Origin: Flavobacterium anhuiense
GTDB lineage: Bacteria > Bacteroidota > Bacteroidia > Flavobacteriales > Flavobacteriaceae
Length of the DNA: 64,000 nucleotides
Assembly: GCF_900101855.1 (NCBI RefSeq)
Contig: NZ_FMVC01000006.1
Location: 1-64,000 of the forward strand
Direction: 5' to 3'
Shown one piece after another: positions 32,741-41,683 of this stretch. The notes beneath the pieces were generated by a model that saw only the letters and a program-made list of their open reading frames with translations, was not told the DNA's origin and searched no databases. The translations under genes and the position numbers were made by a program. Each line of letters opens with the position of its first letter. Within the stretch, counting starts at the first letter, position 1.

Positions 32741-34885
32741 ATGAAAAAAGTAATTTTATTCTTGACCATGTGCCTTATGGCTTTCCCAATGAGAGCCGAT
32801 GAAGGGATGTGGTTTTTGATGTTTATCGAAAGATTGAACCATAGAGATATGGAAAAAATGGGCTTGCAATTGACAGCCGAAGAAATTTACAGTATTAATC
32901 ACCACAGTTTAAAAGATGCGATTGTACAATTCAATGGAGGATGTACAGCAGAAATCGTTTCAAATACTGGTTTGGTATTGACTAATCACCACTGCGGATA
33001 CGGTGCGATTGCAGAACTTTCGACTGCAGAACAAAATCATTTGAAAGATGGTTTTTGGGCAAAAAGCCGTTCTGAAGAATTGAAGCCAAAATCTTTATTT
33101 GTTCGTTTCTTCGTTCGTATGGATGATGTTTCAAAAAGAATCTTGTCAAAAGTAAATGATACCATGACAGAAACTGAAAGAAATAAAATCATTCAGCAAG
33201 AAATCGCTTTGATCGAAAAAGAAAATAGCGAAAACGGAAAGTACACAGTTTCTGTCCGTCCTTTTTTTCAAGGAAATGAATATTACTATTTTGTTTACCA
33301 AGATTACACAGACGTTCGTTTAGTTGGAACTCCTCCTGAAAGCGTTGGTAAATTTGGTGGAGATACAGACAACTGGGAATGGCCTCGTCAAACAGGAGAT
33401 TTCTCTATGTTTAGAGTTTATGCAGATAAAGACGGAAATCCTGCTGCTTACTCAAAAGACAATGTGCCTTTAAAACCAAAACATTATTTACCTGTTAGTT
33501 TAAAAGGTGTAAAAGAAAATGATTTTGCGATGATCTTAGGTTATCCAGGACGAACAAACCGTTGGATGCCAGCTGGAGGAATCGAGCAAAACATTAAATA
33601 CGCTTATCCTGCATGGGTTGAAGGTGCAAAAACAGGAATGGATGTAATGAAAAAGTATATGGATAAAGATGCAACTGTTCGTTTACAGTATGCTTCTAAA
33701 TATGCTTCGACTGCAAACTACTGGAAAAACCGTCAAGGTATGATCGATGCTTTAACAAAAGCAGGAACGGTTGATACAAAAGCAGAACAAGAAGATAAAT
33801 TTTATGAGTGGGCGAGTAAACCTGCTAATAAAGAAAAGTACGAGAACGTAATTCCGACTATCAACGATTATTACAGAGAAACAAATTTAAAAGCGCGTCA
33901 TGATAATTATTTGACTCAGCTTTTACGTACTTCTGCTTATGCTACAGGACCAGCTAATTTAGGGAATGCATTGATTGCTTACTACAAAGAAAACGATGCT
34001 AAAAAAGCTGAAATGCTTCCTAAAATCAATGCAATGGTAGAAAGCATTTATGGAGATTTTTATGCGCCATTAGAAAAAGATGTTCTAACAGCTCAATTGA
34101 ATTTATATGCTTCTAAAGCTGCTGAGTACGGACTTGCTCCAGAAATTGCAAAAATGAAAACGGCTAATAATGGCGACTTTACTGCTGATGTAGCAAAAGC
34201 AACTGAAATAAGTTATTTTTCAACTAAAGAAAAAGTATTAGCATTTTTAGCTGATCCAAAACCATTGGCAATTGTACACGATCCGTTGTATATTATTTCT
34301 AATGATTTATTGACTAAATACCGTTCTAAAACAGACGACCAAGCAAAAGCTGATGATGGTTTTGCAACAGCTTACCGTAAATTGGTTGAAGGTTTAAGAG
34401 AGTCTAAATTAAACGCAATTAAATATCCAGATGCAAACTCTACATTGAGATTGACTTACGGAAAAGTTCGCGCTTTACCAGCTGATCCTCGTAACGATGC
34501 TAAAATCAACAACTATACTACAATGGAAAGTATGGTTAAAAAATACAAAGCAGGAGATCAGGAATTTGATTTGCCAGCTCGTTTATTAGAATTAAACAAG
34601 AAAAAAGATTACGGGCAATATGCTGATAAAGCAGGTTACATGCCAGTAAACTTCTTAACAGATAATGATATTACTGGAGGTAATTCAGGTTCACCAGTTC
34701 TTAATGGAAAAGGAGAATTAATCGGAATTGCTTTTGACGGTAACATCGAAGCTATGGCTGGAGACGTTATTTTCGATTCTAAATTGCAAAGAACAATAAA
34801 CGTAGATATTCGTTATGTGCTTTGGATTATCGACAAATACGCTGGAGCTAAAAACATTATTGACGAATTGACGATTGCCAAATAA
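32741..34885 (+). CDS. S46 family dipeptidyl-peptidase (DPP7/DPP11-like)
   Basis: 714 aa from the ATG at 32741, which gives a clean signal peptide (MKKVILFLTMCLMAFPMRA, cleavage before DEGMW, as in other S46 enzymes). The chymotrypsin-fold catalytic His is in NHHCGYGAI, the Asp in GGDTDNWEWPRQTGDFS, and the nucleophile Ser in TGGNSGSPVLNG near the C-terminus. S46 peptidases of Bacteroidota release dipeptides in the periplasm to feed growth on protein. Asp/Glu-specific DPP11 and broad DPP7 cannot be told apart here. It is monocistronic, with its own promoter and terminator. Confidence 0.9.
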   Translation: MKKVILFLTMCLMAFPMRADEGMWFLMFIERLNHRDMEKMGLQLTAEEIYSINHHSLKDAIVQFNGGCTAEIVSNTGLVLTNHHCGYGAIAELSTAEQNHLKDGFWAKSRSEELKPKSLFVRFFVRMDDVSKRILSKVNDTMTETERNKIIQQEIALIEKENSENGKYTVSVRPFFQGNEYYYFVYQDYTDVRLVGTPPESVGKFGGDTDNWEWPRQTGDFSMFRVYADKDGNPAAYSKDNVPLKPKHYLPVSLKGVKENDFAMILGYPGRTNRWMPAGGIEQNIKYAYPAWVEGAKTGMDVMKKYMDKDATVRLQYASKYASTANYWKNRQGMIDALTKAGTVDTKAEQEDKFYEWASKPANKEKYENVIPTINDYYRETNLKARHDNYLTQLLRTSAYATGPANLGNALIAYYKENDAKKAEMLPKINAMVESIYGDFYAPLEKDVLTAQLNLYASKAAEYGLAPEIAKMKTANNGDFTADVAKATEISYFSTKEKVLAFLADPKPLAIVHDPLYIISNDLLTKYRSKTDDQAKADDGFATAYRKLVEGLRESKLNAIKYPDANSTLRLTYGKVRALPADPRNDAKINNYTTMESMVKKYKAGDQEFDLPARLLELNKKKDYGQYADKAGYMPVNFLTDNDITGGNSGSPVLNGKGELIGIAFDGNIEAMAGDVIFDSKLQRTINVDIRYVLWIIDKYAGAKNIIDELTIAK

Positions 34886-34906
34886 TCTCAATTTCTATAT
34901 AAAATT

Positions 34907-34936
34907 AACCCGACAAGTTCTGAAACTTGTCGGGTT
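34907..34936 (+). terminator. Terminator of the S46 peptidase gene
   Basis: AACCCGACAAGTT pairs with AACTTGTCGGGTT (13 bp, perfect) with a T run after it. Its core matches the gcvP terminator at 12915-12947. Confidence 0.8.
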
Positions 34937-34955
34937 TTTGTTTTATATATTTCCC

Positions 34956-34963
34956 TATTTTTG
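34956..34963 (+). promoter_or_regulatory. -7 box 4 nt before the TPR gene start
   Basis: TATTTTTG, then ATAT, then the ATG at 34968. A TTG at 34938-34940 is only 15 bp upstream. Initiation here would be leaderless. Confidence 0.5.
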
Positions 34964-34967
34964 ATAT

Positions 34968-35654
34968 ATGAAAAAGCTGCTACTTTTCTTTTTAATTGTT
35001 CCAATGTATTGTTGGTCGCAATCTAATTTTGAAAAAGCAGAAAAATTATTTCAGTCAAAAAAATACAGCGAAGCCCAAATGCTTTTCGAGGGAATTTTAA
35101 AAAATAATCCGTCAGATATAAAAACTTTGGAGTATTTGGGTGAAATTTCGGCGCACCAAAAATCTTGGGTGAAGGGCGCAGAATATTTCAAAAAACTAAA
35201 AGATTTGAAGCCAACTGTGGCTGATTATTTTTTTAAATATGGGGGCTGTCTGGCAATGCATTCTTTGGAGGTAAATAAAATAAAAGCTTTTGGGATGGTC
35301 GGCGATATGAAAGAAGCTTTTGAGAAAGCAATTGAACTCAACCCGAAACATGTTCAGGCCAGATGGGCACTAATCGAAATTTATTTGCAATTGCCTGGAA
35401 TTCTAGGCGGAAGCGAATCAAAAGCACTTGCGTATTCAAATGAATTGACGCAGTTTTCTCCAATTGATGGTTATTTGTCAAAAGGACGAATTGATGAATA
35501 TTTCAAAAGATATGATTCGGCTGAAAAAAATTACAAAAAAGCACATGAAATTGGCAATTCAAAAGTCACATTTCAAAAATTATATAATTTATATTTGAAC
35601 AAATTAAAAGACACAAAAAAAGCACAGGATTTAAAACGAAAATTCGAAGCTTAA
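34968..35654 (+). CDS. Secreted tetratricopeptide-repeat protein
   Basis: 228 aa. A signal peptide (MKKLLLFFLIVPMYCWSQ) is followed by TPR-type helix pairs: KAEKLFQSKKYSEAQMLFEG, PSDIKTLEYLGEISAHQKSW, a middle AIELNPKHVQARWALIEIYL repeat, and YDSAEKNYKKAHEIGNSKV near the end. TPRs form a protein-binding solenoid. No enzymatic domain is visible, so it probably scaffolds an envelope protein. The terminator of the S46 gene and a -7 box just before the ATG suggest a separate transcript. The partner is unknown. Confidence 0.75.
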   Translation: MKKLLLFFLIVPMYCWSQSNFEKAEKLFQSKKYSEAQMLFEGILKNNPSDIKTLEYLGEISAHQKSWVKGAEYFKKLKDLKPTVADYFFKYGGCLAMHSLEVNKIKAFGMVGDMKEAFEKAIELNPKHVQARWALIEIYLQLPGILGGSESKALAYSNELTQFSPIDGYLSKGRIDEYFKRYDSAEKNYKKAHEIGNSKVTFQKLYNLYLNKLKDTKKAQDLKRKFEA

Positions 35655-35720
35655 AATAAAAATCTCAAAATACAAATTCTTCATACAATTAGAATTTGGA
35701 ATTTAATAATTGGAATTTAA
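35655..35720. repeat. AAATTCC/GGAATTT-family words
   Basis: TTAGAATTTGGAATTT and AATAATTGGAATTT words lie between the TPR and Mpl-like genes, ending at the Mpl ATG. Same family as 8142-8264 and 10709-10832. Confidence 0.5.
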
Positions 35721-37076
35721 ATGAAAACACATTTCATCGCGATAGGCGGAAGTGCAATGCACAACTTAGCATTAGCATTGCATAACAAAGGATATCAAGT
35801 TACTGGCAGTGACGATGCTATTTTTGAACCATCAAAATCAAGATTAGAGAAAAAAGGAATTTTGCCAGCTGAACTGGGTTGGTTTCCAGAAAAAATAACG
35901 GCAGATATTGATGCGATTATTTTAGGAATGCATGCAAAAGCAGATAATCCTGAATTGTTGAAAGCGCAAGAATTAGGTCTGAAAATCTATTCGTATCCTG
36001 AATTTTTATACGAACAATCTAAGAATAAAACGCGTGTTGTAATTGGTGGTTCTCACGGTAAAACGACTATTACATCGATGATTTTACATGTTATGAATTA
36101 TCATAATATCGCTGTCGATTATATGGTAGGGGCGCAGCTGGAAGGCTTCGACACGATGGTTCATTTAACTGAAGAAAATGATTTTATGGTTTTGGAAGGC
36201 GATGAGTATTTATCTTCTCCAATTGACAGACGTCCGAAATTTCATTTGTATCAGCCAAATATTGCTTTGATTTCTGGAATTGCTTGGGATCATATCAATG
36301 TTTTTCCAACGTATGAAAACTATGTAGAGCAGTTTGAGATTTTTATCGAAAAAATTACAAATGGCGGAATTTTGGTTTACAACGAAAATGATCCAGAAGT
36401 AAAGCGTGTTTCTGAGGCAGCAACAAATCCGATTAGAAAAATTGCATATTCAACTCCACAATATTCTGTAAGCGATGGCGTGACTTTATTAAAAACTCCA
36501 GAAGGCGATATGCCGATTGAAGTTTTTGGAGCGCACAACTTAAATAACTTAGCGGGAGCAAAATGGATTTGTCAAAATATGGGCGTTGACGAAGCTGATT
36601 TCTACGAAGCAATTGCAAGTTTTAAAGGCGCTTCTAAACGCTTAGAAAAAATTGCTGAAGGAAAAGGTAAAGTAGCGTACAAAGATTTTGCACATTCTCC
36701 AAGTAAAGTGGCTGCGACAACAAAAGCAGTTAAAGAGCAATATCCGAACAGAACTTTGGTGGCTTGTTTAGAATTGCACACTTATAGCAGTTTAAATGCG
36801 GCATTTTTGAAAGAATATGAAGGTGCTTTAGAATATGCTGATGTTGCTGTTGTTTTCTACTCGCCAGACGCAGTAAAAATAAAACAGTTGGAAGAAGTAA
36901 CTTATGATCAGATTGCTACTGCATTTAATAGAAAAGATCTAATTATTTATACTAATCCTGCTGAATTTAAAGAGTATCTATTTAATTTGAATTTGGACAA
37001 TTCAGCACTTTTATTAATGAGCTCTGGAAATTATGGAGGTTTGAATTTTGATGAGGTAAAAGGTTTGATTAATTAG
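35721..37076 (+). CDS. mpl: Peptidoglycan recycling ligase, Mpl-like
   Basis: 451 aa Mur-ligase family protein. The N-terminal Rossmann motif is IAIGGSAMHNLALAL and the ATP loop is GSHGKTTI. The conserved EGDEY acid motif and HINVFPTYENY follow. The C-terminal domain contains YKDFAHSPSKVAAT, matching the Mpl subfamily rather than MurC. Mpl joins recovered L-Ala-gamma-D-Glu-meso-DAP tripeptide to UDP-MurNAc in wall recycling. Length and motif order fit. It lies among envelope-related genes but is transcribed on its own. An extension to other peptides cannot be excluded. Confidence 0.85.
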   Translation: MKTHFIAIGGSAMHNLALALHNKGYQVTGSDDAIFEPSKSRLEKKGILPAELGWFPEKITADIDAIILGMHAKADNPELLKAQELGLKIYSYPEFLYEQSKNKTRVVIGGSHGKTTITSMILHVMNYHNIAVDYMVGAQLEGFDTMVHLTEENDFMVLEGDEYLSSPIDRRPKFHLYQPNIALISGIAWDHINVFPTYENYVEQFEIFIEKITNGGILVYNENDPEVKRVSEAATNPIRKIAYSTPQYSVSDGVTLLKTPEGDMPIEVFGAHNLNNLAGAKWICQNMGVDEADFYEAIASFKGASKRLEKIAEGKGKVAYKDFAHSPSKVAATTKAVKEQYPNRTLVACLELHTYSSLNAAFLKEYEGALEYADVAVVFYSPDAVKIKQLEEVTYDQIATAFNRKDLIIYTNPAEFKEYLFNLNLDNSALLLMSSGNYGGLNFDEVKGLIN

Positions 37077-37097
37077 AAAATTAGGAAATTTGATAAT

Positions 37098-37122
37098 GTG
37101 CCAATTGCTTTGCAGTTGGCAC
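37098..37122 (+). terminator. Terminator of mpl
   Basis: GTGCCAATTGC pairs with GCAGTTGGCAC with one G-T pair, followed by eight T (37123-37130). Confidence 0.8.
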
Positions 37123-37174
37123 TTTTTTTTTAAAAAAATAATTGTCAATTGGTACATTTTCAAATTGTAATTAA

Positions 37175-37207
37175 TTGAAAGAATTTTCTTCTTTTTTAAT
37201 ATCTTCG
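37175..37207 (+). promoter_or_regulatory. Promoter of the radC operon
   Basis: TTG (37175-37177), 22-bp spacer, TATCTTCG (37200-37207), one base from TAnnTTTG. It would serve radC and the two genes behind it. Confidence 0.5.
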
Positions 37208-37225
37208 CTTCTTTAAATTGTTATT

Positions 37226-37915
37226 ATGGAAGGAGGACATTTCGCTATTAAAAACTGGTCAGATGATGATAAACCACGTGAAAAATTAATGCTCAAAGGA
37301 AAAGATGCTTTGAGTGACGCTGAATTATTAGCAATTTTAATTGGTTCAGGAAGTCGTAACGAATCTGCAGTTGCATTAAGCCAACGAATTTTAGCCTCTA
37401 CAAAAAATCTGACTGCTTTGGGAAAAATGTCTATTTCGCAATTGATGCAATTTAAAGGTATAGGTGAAGCAAAAGCGGTTTCAATAGTTTCGGCTTTAGA
37501 ACTAGGCAGAAGGCAGAGAATAGAAGACGTTTTAAAGGTTAAAAAAATAACTTCAAGTAAAGGTGTTTTTGATATTATGCAACCCATTATCGGAGAACTT
37601 CCGCATGAAGAATTTTGGGTGCTTTTTCTTAATAATTCTAATAAAGTAATTTATAAATCACAATTAAGCAAAGGAGGTATCGCGGGCACGATTGTAGATA
37701 TAAGATTGGTTTTTAAATTAGCTTTAGAAAATGGAGCTACAGGCTTGATTTTGTGCCATAATCATCCTTCTGGAAGTTTAGTTCCAAGTAGTGCTGATAA
37801 ACAAATTACCAAAAAAATTAAAACTGCAGGAGAAATTTTAGATGTTAAAGTTTTAGACCATGTTATTATTACTGAATCAAAATATTATAGTTTTGTAGAT
37901 GAAGGAATTTTTTAA
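37226..37915 (+). CDS. radC: RadC family JAMM-domain protein
   Basis: 229 aa. A helix-hairpin-helix segment (SQLMQFKGIGEAKAVSIVSALELG, about 70-94) precedes an MPN/JAMM domain with the metal motif HNHPSGSLVPSSAD and the upstream Glu in HEEFWVLFLNN. RadC was once linked to DNA repair, but its enzymatic role is unsettled. The N-terminal KNWSDDDKPREKLM is the usual RadC start. Its stop lies 3 bp before the YjjG-like gene, which indicates one operon with it and the secreted protein behind it. Confidence 0.9.
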   Translation: MEGGHFAIKNWSDDDKPREKLMLKGKDALSDAELLAILIGSGSRNESAVALSQRILASTKNLTALGKMSISQLMQFKGIGEAKAVSIVSALELGRRQRIEDVLKVKKITSSKGVFDIMQPIIGELPHEEFWVLFLNNSNKVIYKSQLSKGGIAGTIVDIRLVFKLALENGATGLILCHNHPSGSLVPSSADKQITKKIKTAGEILDVKVLDHVIITESKYYSFVDEGIF

Positions 37916-37918
37916 TAC

Positions 37919-38605
37919 ATGAACACCAATATTACTGACATCTTTTTTGATTTAGATCATACGCTTTGGGATTTTGATAAAAACTCAGAAATGGCTTTTG
38001 ATCGAATTTTTAAAAGTAAATATCAAGAAATCGTTACTCAAGATTTTATTAAGGAATATATTCCCATCAATCAAGAATGTTGGAGATTGTATCAGAATGA
38101 TAAAATTACTCATCAAGAGTTACGTTATAATCGTTTAAAATATTCATTTGATGCTTTGAATTATGTGATTTCAGAAGAGAATATTTTGGAAATTGCCAAC
38201 GACTATATTGAGTTTCTTACTGATAATAATTATCTTTTTGATGGAGCAATTGAAGTTTTGGAATATTTAAAGCCGAAGTATAAACTCCATATTATTACAA
38301 ACGGATTTGCACATGTGCAGGAAAAGAAAATTAATAATGCATCGCTTGGAGGTTATTTCAGCACGATTACAAATTCGGAATTAGCAGGGGTTAAAAAGCC
38401 AAATAGCATTATATTTGACTATGCTTTAAATTTGGCAAAGACTTCAAAAGAAAAGTGTATAATGATTGGAGACGACTTTGAAGCTGATGTAAATGGAGCT
38501 TTAAATGCAGGTCTGGATGCTATTTTCTTTAATGAGAAAAAAGTTGATGTTTCGGGAGAATATAAACAAATTAACCATTTATTAGAACTAAAAAAATATT
38601 TATAA
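37919..38605 (+). CDS. YjjG-type HAD nucleotidase
   Basis: 228 aa haloacid-dehalogenase fold protein. Motif I is FFDLDHTLWDFD with both catalytic aspartates. The cap domain is helical (about 20-95). Motif II is HIITNGF, motif III KKPN, and motif IV GDDFEADVNGA. The DLDHTLWDFD signature is typical of YjjG noncanonical pyrimidine nucleotidases, which dephosphorylate odd dUMP/dTMP analogues. The stop overlaps the next start by one base (TAATG), so the two are translationally coupled. Substrate range is inferred from family. Confidence 0.85.
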   Translation: MNTNITDIFFDLDHTLWDFDKNSEMAFDRIFKSKYQEIVTQDFIKEYIPINQECWRLYQNDKITHQELRYNRLKYSFDALNYVISEENILEIANDYIEFLTDNNYLFDGAIEVLEYLKPKYKLHIITNGFAHVQEKKINNASLGGYFSTITNSELAGVKKPNSIIFDYALNLAKTSKEKCIMIGDDFEADVNGALNAGLDAIFFNEKKVDVSGEYKQINHLLELKKYL

Positions 38606-39387
38606 TGATGAAGATTAAATTTTTACTCGCAGCAATTTTATGTTCAGTTGTTGGATTTGCGCAATCTATTAATGATTACAAAGCTGTAATTATACCTTTG
38701 AGATATGAGTTTATGAAGACTGACAATCAATATCGTTTGGCGACTTTAAGTAAACAAAATTTAGTTAAAGCTGGTTTTGAGGCTTTTTATTCAAATGAAC
38801 AGCTTCCTGATGGTTATACTGATCGTTGTCAAGTTTTGTATATTGACGTGAAAAAAGATAATGCTTTTTTGGTAACTAAACTTTTTGTTGAATTTAAGGA
38901 TTGTTACGGACAGGTGGTTTATACATCGGAGGTAGGTAAAAGTAGAGAAAAAGAATATGAAGTTGCCTATAAAGAAGCGTTAGACAATGCTTTTACATCA
39001 GTTTATGCTTTGCATTATAAATATAGCGGTAAACCTGTTGCTTCGGCTAAAGTTGCACAGAAAATTACAGCAGAAAGTTTGGCAGCAACAGCCTCTGTTG
39101 CTCCTGCGGCAGCGGCAGTAAAAGTGGCAGCAACACCGGCAGCTCCCTCGCCAGATTTAAAAGATCCAAATTTATTGTATGCTCAACCTACAGAATCAGG
39201 TTACCAATTGATTGATAAAACTCCAAAAGTGGTTATGAAGCTTTTTAAAACATCGCAACCAAATGTTTATATTGCTTCCAAAGATAATGTTCAAGGTTCT
39301 TTGATTTTGAAAGAAGATGGACAATGGTATTTTGAATCTTATCAGAATGATAAATTAGTTTCAGAAAAAATTGTAGTTAAATTCTAA
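38605..39387 (+). CDS. Secreted protein of unknown function with Ala-rich linker
   Basis: 260 aa. The signal peptide (MMKIKFLLAAILCSVVGFAQ) is followed by an N-terminal domain with PLRYEFMKTDNQYRLATLSKQNLVKAGF and GQVVYTSEVGKSREKEYEVAYKEAL. A low-complexity Ala/Pro/Val linker lies at about 150-185, and a C-terminal domain (about 190-260) has YQLIDKTPKVVMKLFKTSQP. I recognise no catalytic motif. It is exported, probably in the periplasm or outer membrane. It is the last gene of the radC operon, with the start overlapping the previous stop. Confidence 0.6.
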   Translation: MMKIKFLLAAILCSVVGFAQSINDYKAVIIPLRYEFMKTDNQYRLATLSKQNLVKAGFEAFYSNEQLPDGYTDRCQVLYIDVKKDNAFLVTKLFVEFKDCYGQVVYTSEVGKSREKEYEVAYKEALDNAFTSVYALHYKYSGKPVASAKVAQKITAESLAATASVAPAAAAVKVAATPAAPSPDLKDPNLLYAQPTESGYQLIDKTPKVVMKLFKTSQPNVYIASKDNVQGSLILKEDGQWYFESYQNDKLVSEKIVVKF

Positions 39388-39393
39388 AATACA

Positions 39394-39417
39394 AAATACG
39401 GTTTAGTAACCGTATTT
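39394..39417. terminator. Convergent terminator overlapping the rarA stop
   Basis: AAATACGGTT pairs with AACCGTATTT around a 4-nt loop. The stem includes the last codons and stop of rarA and serves both converging genes. Confidence 0.65.
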
Positions 39418-40680
39418 ATCTTTCCAACGGTTCTTTAAAAATTCGCGGGTACTGTTCTCTCTAGAATTGTTTCCGGGATTGTAAAGAACCGTTTCTTTTA
39501 TGGCATCTGGCAAGAATTCTTGTTCGGCAAAATTGTTGGCATAATCATGCGAATATTTATATTCATCTCCATATCCTAGTTCTTTCATTAATTTAGTAGG
39601 AGCATTTCGCAAATGAAGTGGAACTGGCAAATCGCCAGTTTGTTTTACCAATTGTTGTGCATTTCCTATTGCCATATACGAAGCATTGCTTTTTGGAGAA
39701 GTGGCCAAATAAATCGCACATTGGCTTAATATGATTCGGCTTTCTGGATATCCAATAGTGGTAACGGCTTGGAAAGTATTATTAGCCATTATTAAAGCAG
39801 TTGGATTGGCATTGCCAATATCTTCACTCGCTAGAATTAGCATTCTTCTAGCAATAAATTTTACATCTTCACCGCCTTCAATCATTCTAGCTAGCCAGTA
39901 AACAGCTCCATTTGGATCGCTGCCACGAATGGACTTGATAAATGCAGAAATAATATCATAGTGCTGTTCGCCTGTTTTATCATAAAGAACCGTATTTTGC
40001 TGTACAAGTTCTAAAACGCGATCATTGGTTATAGTAATTTCATCACCTGCAGACGCATTAATAACCAATTCAAATACATTGAGAAGTTTTCTTCCGTCAC
40101 CGCCAGAAATTCGAAGTAAAGCTTCTGTTTCTTTTAGATTTATTTTTTTTGTCAATAAATAGGTGTCAGTTTTCATTGCTCGCTCTAAAAGAGCTTCTAA
40201 ATCGGCTTTTGTAAAAGCATTTAGTATGTAAACCTGGCAACGTGACAATAATGCAGGAATCACTTCAAAACTCGGGTTTTCGGTTGTAGCACCAACCAAA
40301 GTTATCCAGCCTTTTTCTACAGCGGCTAAAAGTGAATCTTGCTGTGATTTACTAAATCTGTGAATCTCGTCAATAAATAGAATAGGATTTTTAGCAGTAA
40401 AAAGTCCGCCGCTTTGTTTTGCTTTATCGATAACATCGCGAATATCTTTTACACCTGAATTTATGGCACTAAGAATATAAAAAGGTCTTTTTGATTCTTG
40501 AGCAATGATTTGGGCTAAAGTTGTTTTGCCTGTACCAGGTGGCCCCCAGAAAATTAACGAAGGAATTATTCCTTTTGAAATTTGCTGAGTTAAGGATCCA
40601 GTTGGTCCAACCAAGTGCTGCTGGCTGATATAATCTTCTAATTTCTGCGGACGAATACGCTCTGCTAAAGGTGCTTCCAT
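39403..40680 (-). CDS. rarA: Replication-associated recombination protein RarA (AAA+)
   Basis: 425 aa. AAA+ ATPase with Walker A WGPPGTGKTT, Walker B FIDEIHRFSKSQQD, sensor 1 GATTENPSF and the MgsA C-terminal domain (VYWLARMIEGGEDVKFIARRML, GNAQQLVKQTG, LRNAPTKLMKELGYG). It belongs to the RarA/MgsA/WRNIP1 family, which works at stalled replication forks. A TAATTTTG box lies 4 nt upstream of the ATG, suggesting leaderless expression. It converges with the radC operon, and the shared terminator overlaps its stop. Confidence 0.95.
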   Translation of the reverse strand: MEAPLAERIRPQKLEDYISQQHLVGPTGSLTQQISKGIIPSLIFWGPPGTGKTTLAQIIAQESKRPFYILSAINSGVKDIRDVIDKAKQSGGLFTAKNPILFIDEIHRFSKSQQDSLLAAVEKGWITLVGATTENPSFEVIPALLSRCQVYILNAFTKADLEALLERAMKTDTYLLTKKINLKETEALLRISGGDGRKLLNVFELVINASAGDEITITNDRVLELVQQNTVLYDKTGEQHYDIISAFIKSIRGSDPNGAVYWLARMIEGGEDVKFIARRMLILASEDIGNANPTALIMANNTFQAVTTIGYPESRIILSQCAIYLATSPKSNASYMAIGNAQQLVKQTGDLPVPLHLRNAPTKLMKELGYGDEYKYSHDYANNFAEQEFLPDAIKETVLYNPGNNSRENSTREFLKNRWKDKYGY

Positions 40681-40684
40681 ATTA

Positions 40685-40692
40685 CAAAATTA
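40685..40692 (-). promoter_or_regulatory. -7 box 4 nt before the rarA start codon
   Basis: TAATTTTG on the minus strand, then TAAT, then ATG. A TTG (minus) near 40721-40723 is 28 bp upstream, longer than usual. Confidence 0.45.
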
Positions 40693-40853
40693 CTGTTTTA
40701 AGATTTAAATTTCATTTATTCAAAAGTTAAAACACTTCGTGTGGAGAAGGATTGTTCCAATTTGAGACAATTTCTTATTTTGATATGACAAAATATCAGT
40801 AAATTTTTTTTGGATAGTTTTTTGAGTTCTGTTAAATATTATTTTGTAAAAAT

Positions 40854-41618
40854 ATGAGCAATACTAATTTTAAGTTTTCAAATTCGGTTGTTGGACTTCC
40901 GCTTTTTTTTGTCCTTTTTTTATGGATTGTGTATTGGCTTCAGATTCGTTTTGACTTTGATTTTTATCGATACGGAATTTACCCAAGAGACCTAATTGGT
41001 TTACGCGGTGTTTTATTTAGTCCATTTATTCATGAAAATTTAGATCATTTGTATAATAATAGCATTCCACTTGTAATATTATTAGCTGCGATGCGATTTT
41101 TTTATCCAAAACAGACATTAGGTGTAATCGGTTATGGTATTTTATTTTCAGGGTTGATTACTTGGCTAGTTGGGCGAGAAAATTTCCATATTGGGGCAAG
41201 TGGATTGATTTATGTTCTCGTGAGCTTTATTTTCTTTAAAGGGATTCAGACTAAATATTATAGACTCGTAGCGTTGTCATTAACTGTGATCTTGCTTTAT
41301 GGTGGAATGATTTGGTATGTTTTTCCAGATGTTGATCGATCCATTTCTTGGGAAGGGCATTTGGCGGGACTTATTACAGGTTTCGTTCTCACTCTATTCT
41401 ATAAAGCACCAGAATATGCAAAACCGATTGTTTACGATTGGCAGCGTCCTGATTTTGATCCCAGCAGTGATCCTTTTATGAAGCATTTTGACGAAAATGG
41501 AAATTTTGTACCTCGTTCTCATGATGGAGAAGAAGGTTTTGAATATTTTTTTTCTAGTCATCCTGTAAATTATATTGTAATCAAAAAAGAAGAACAGGAG
41601 GAGCAAGAAGAAAGATAA
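40854..41618 (+). CDS. Rhomboid-family intramembrane serine protease
   Basis: 254 aa with about six membrane helices. The catalytic pair is visible: Ser in GASGLIYVLVS and His in EGHLAGLITG. The C-terminal tail (about 185-254) is hydrophilic and acidic, ending in a Glu-rich stretch. Rhomboids cut membrane proteins within or near the membrane. A loop with HENLDHLYNNSIPL near residue 60 is usual for the family. The gene is transcribed alone; a hairpin follows. The substrate is unknown. Confidence 0.85.
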   Translation: MSNTNFKFSNSVVGLPLFFVLFLWIVYWLQIRFDFDFYRYGIYPRDLIGLRGVLFSPFIHENLDHLYNNSIPLVILLAAMRFFYPKQTLGVIGYGILFSGLITWLVGRENFHIGASGLIYVLVSFIFFKGIQTKYYRLVALSLTVILLYGGMIWYVFPDVDRSISWEGHLAGLITGFVLTLFYKAPEYAKPIVYDWQRPDFDPSSDPFMKHFDENGNFVPRSHDGEEGFEYFFSSHPVNYIVIKKEEQEEQEER

Positions 41619-41639
41619 TGAGTAACTGTCTTTAAAATA

Positions 41640-41676
41640 AAAAGATTAAATTTGTTAGATAACTATTTAATCTTTT
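41640..41676 (+). terminator. 12-bp hairpin between rhomboid and next gene
   Basis: AAAAGATTAAAT pairs perfectly with ATTTAATCTTTT. It ends 7 bp before the next ATG (41684), so besides terminating it might limit translation of that gene. Confidence 0.55.
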
Positions 41677-41683
41677 GAGCATT

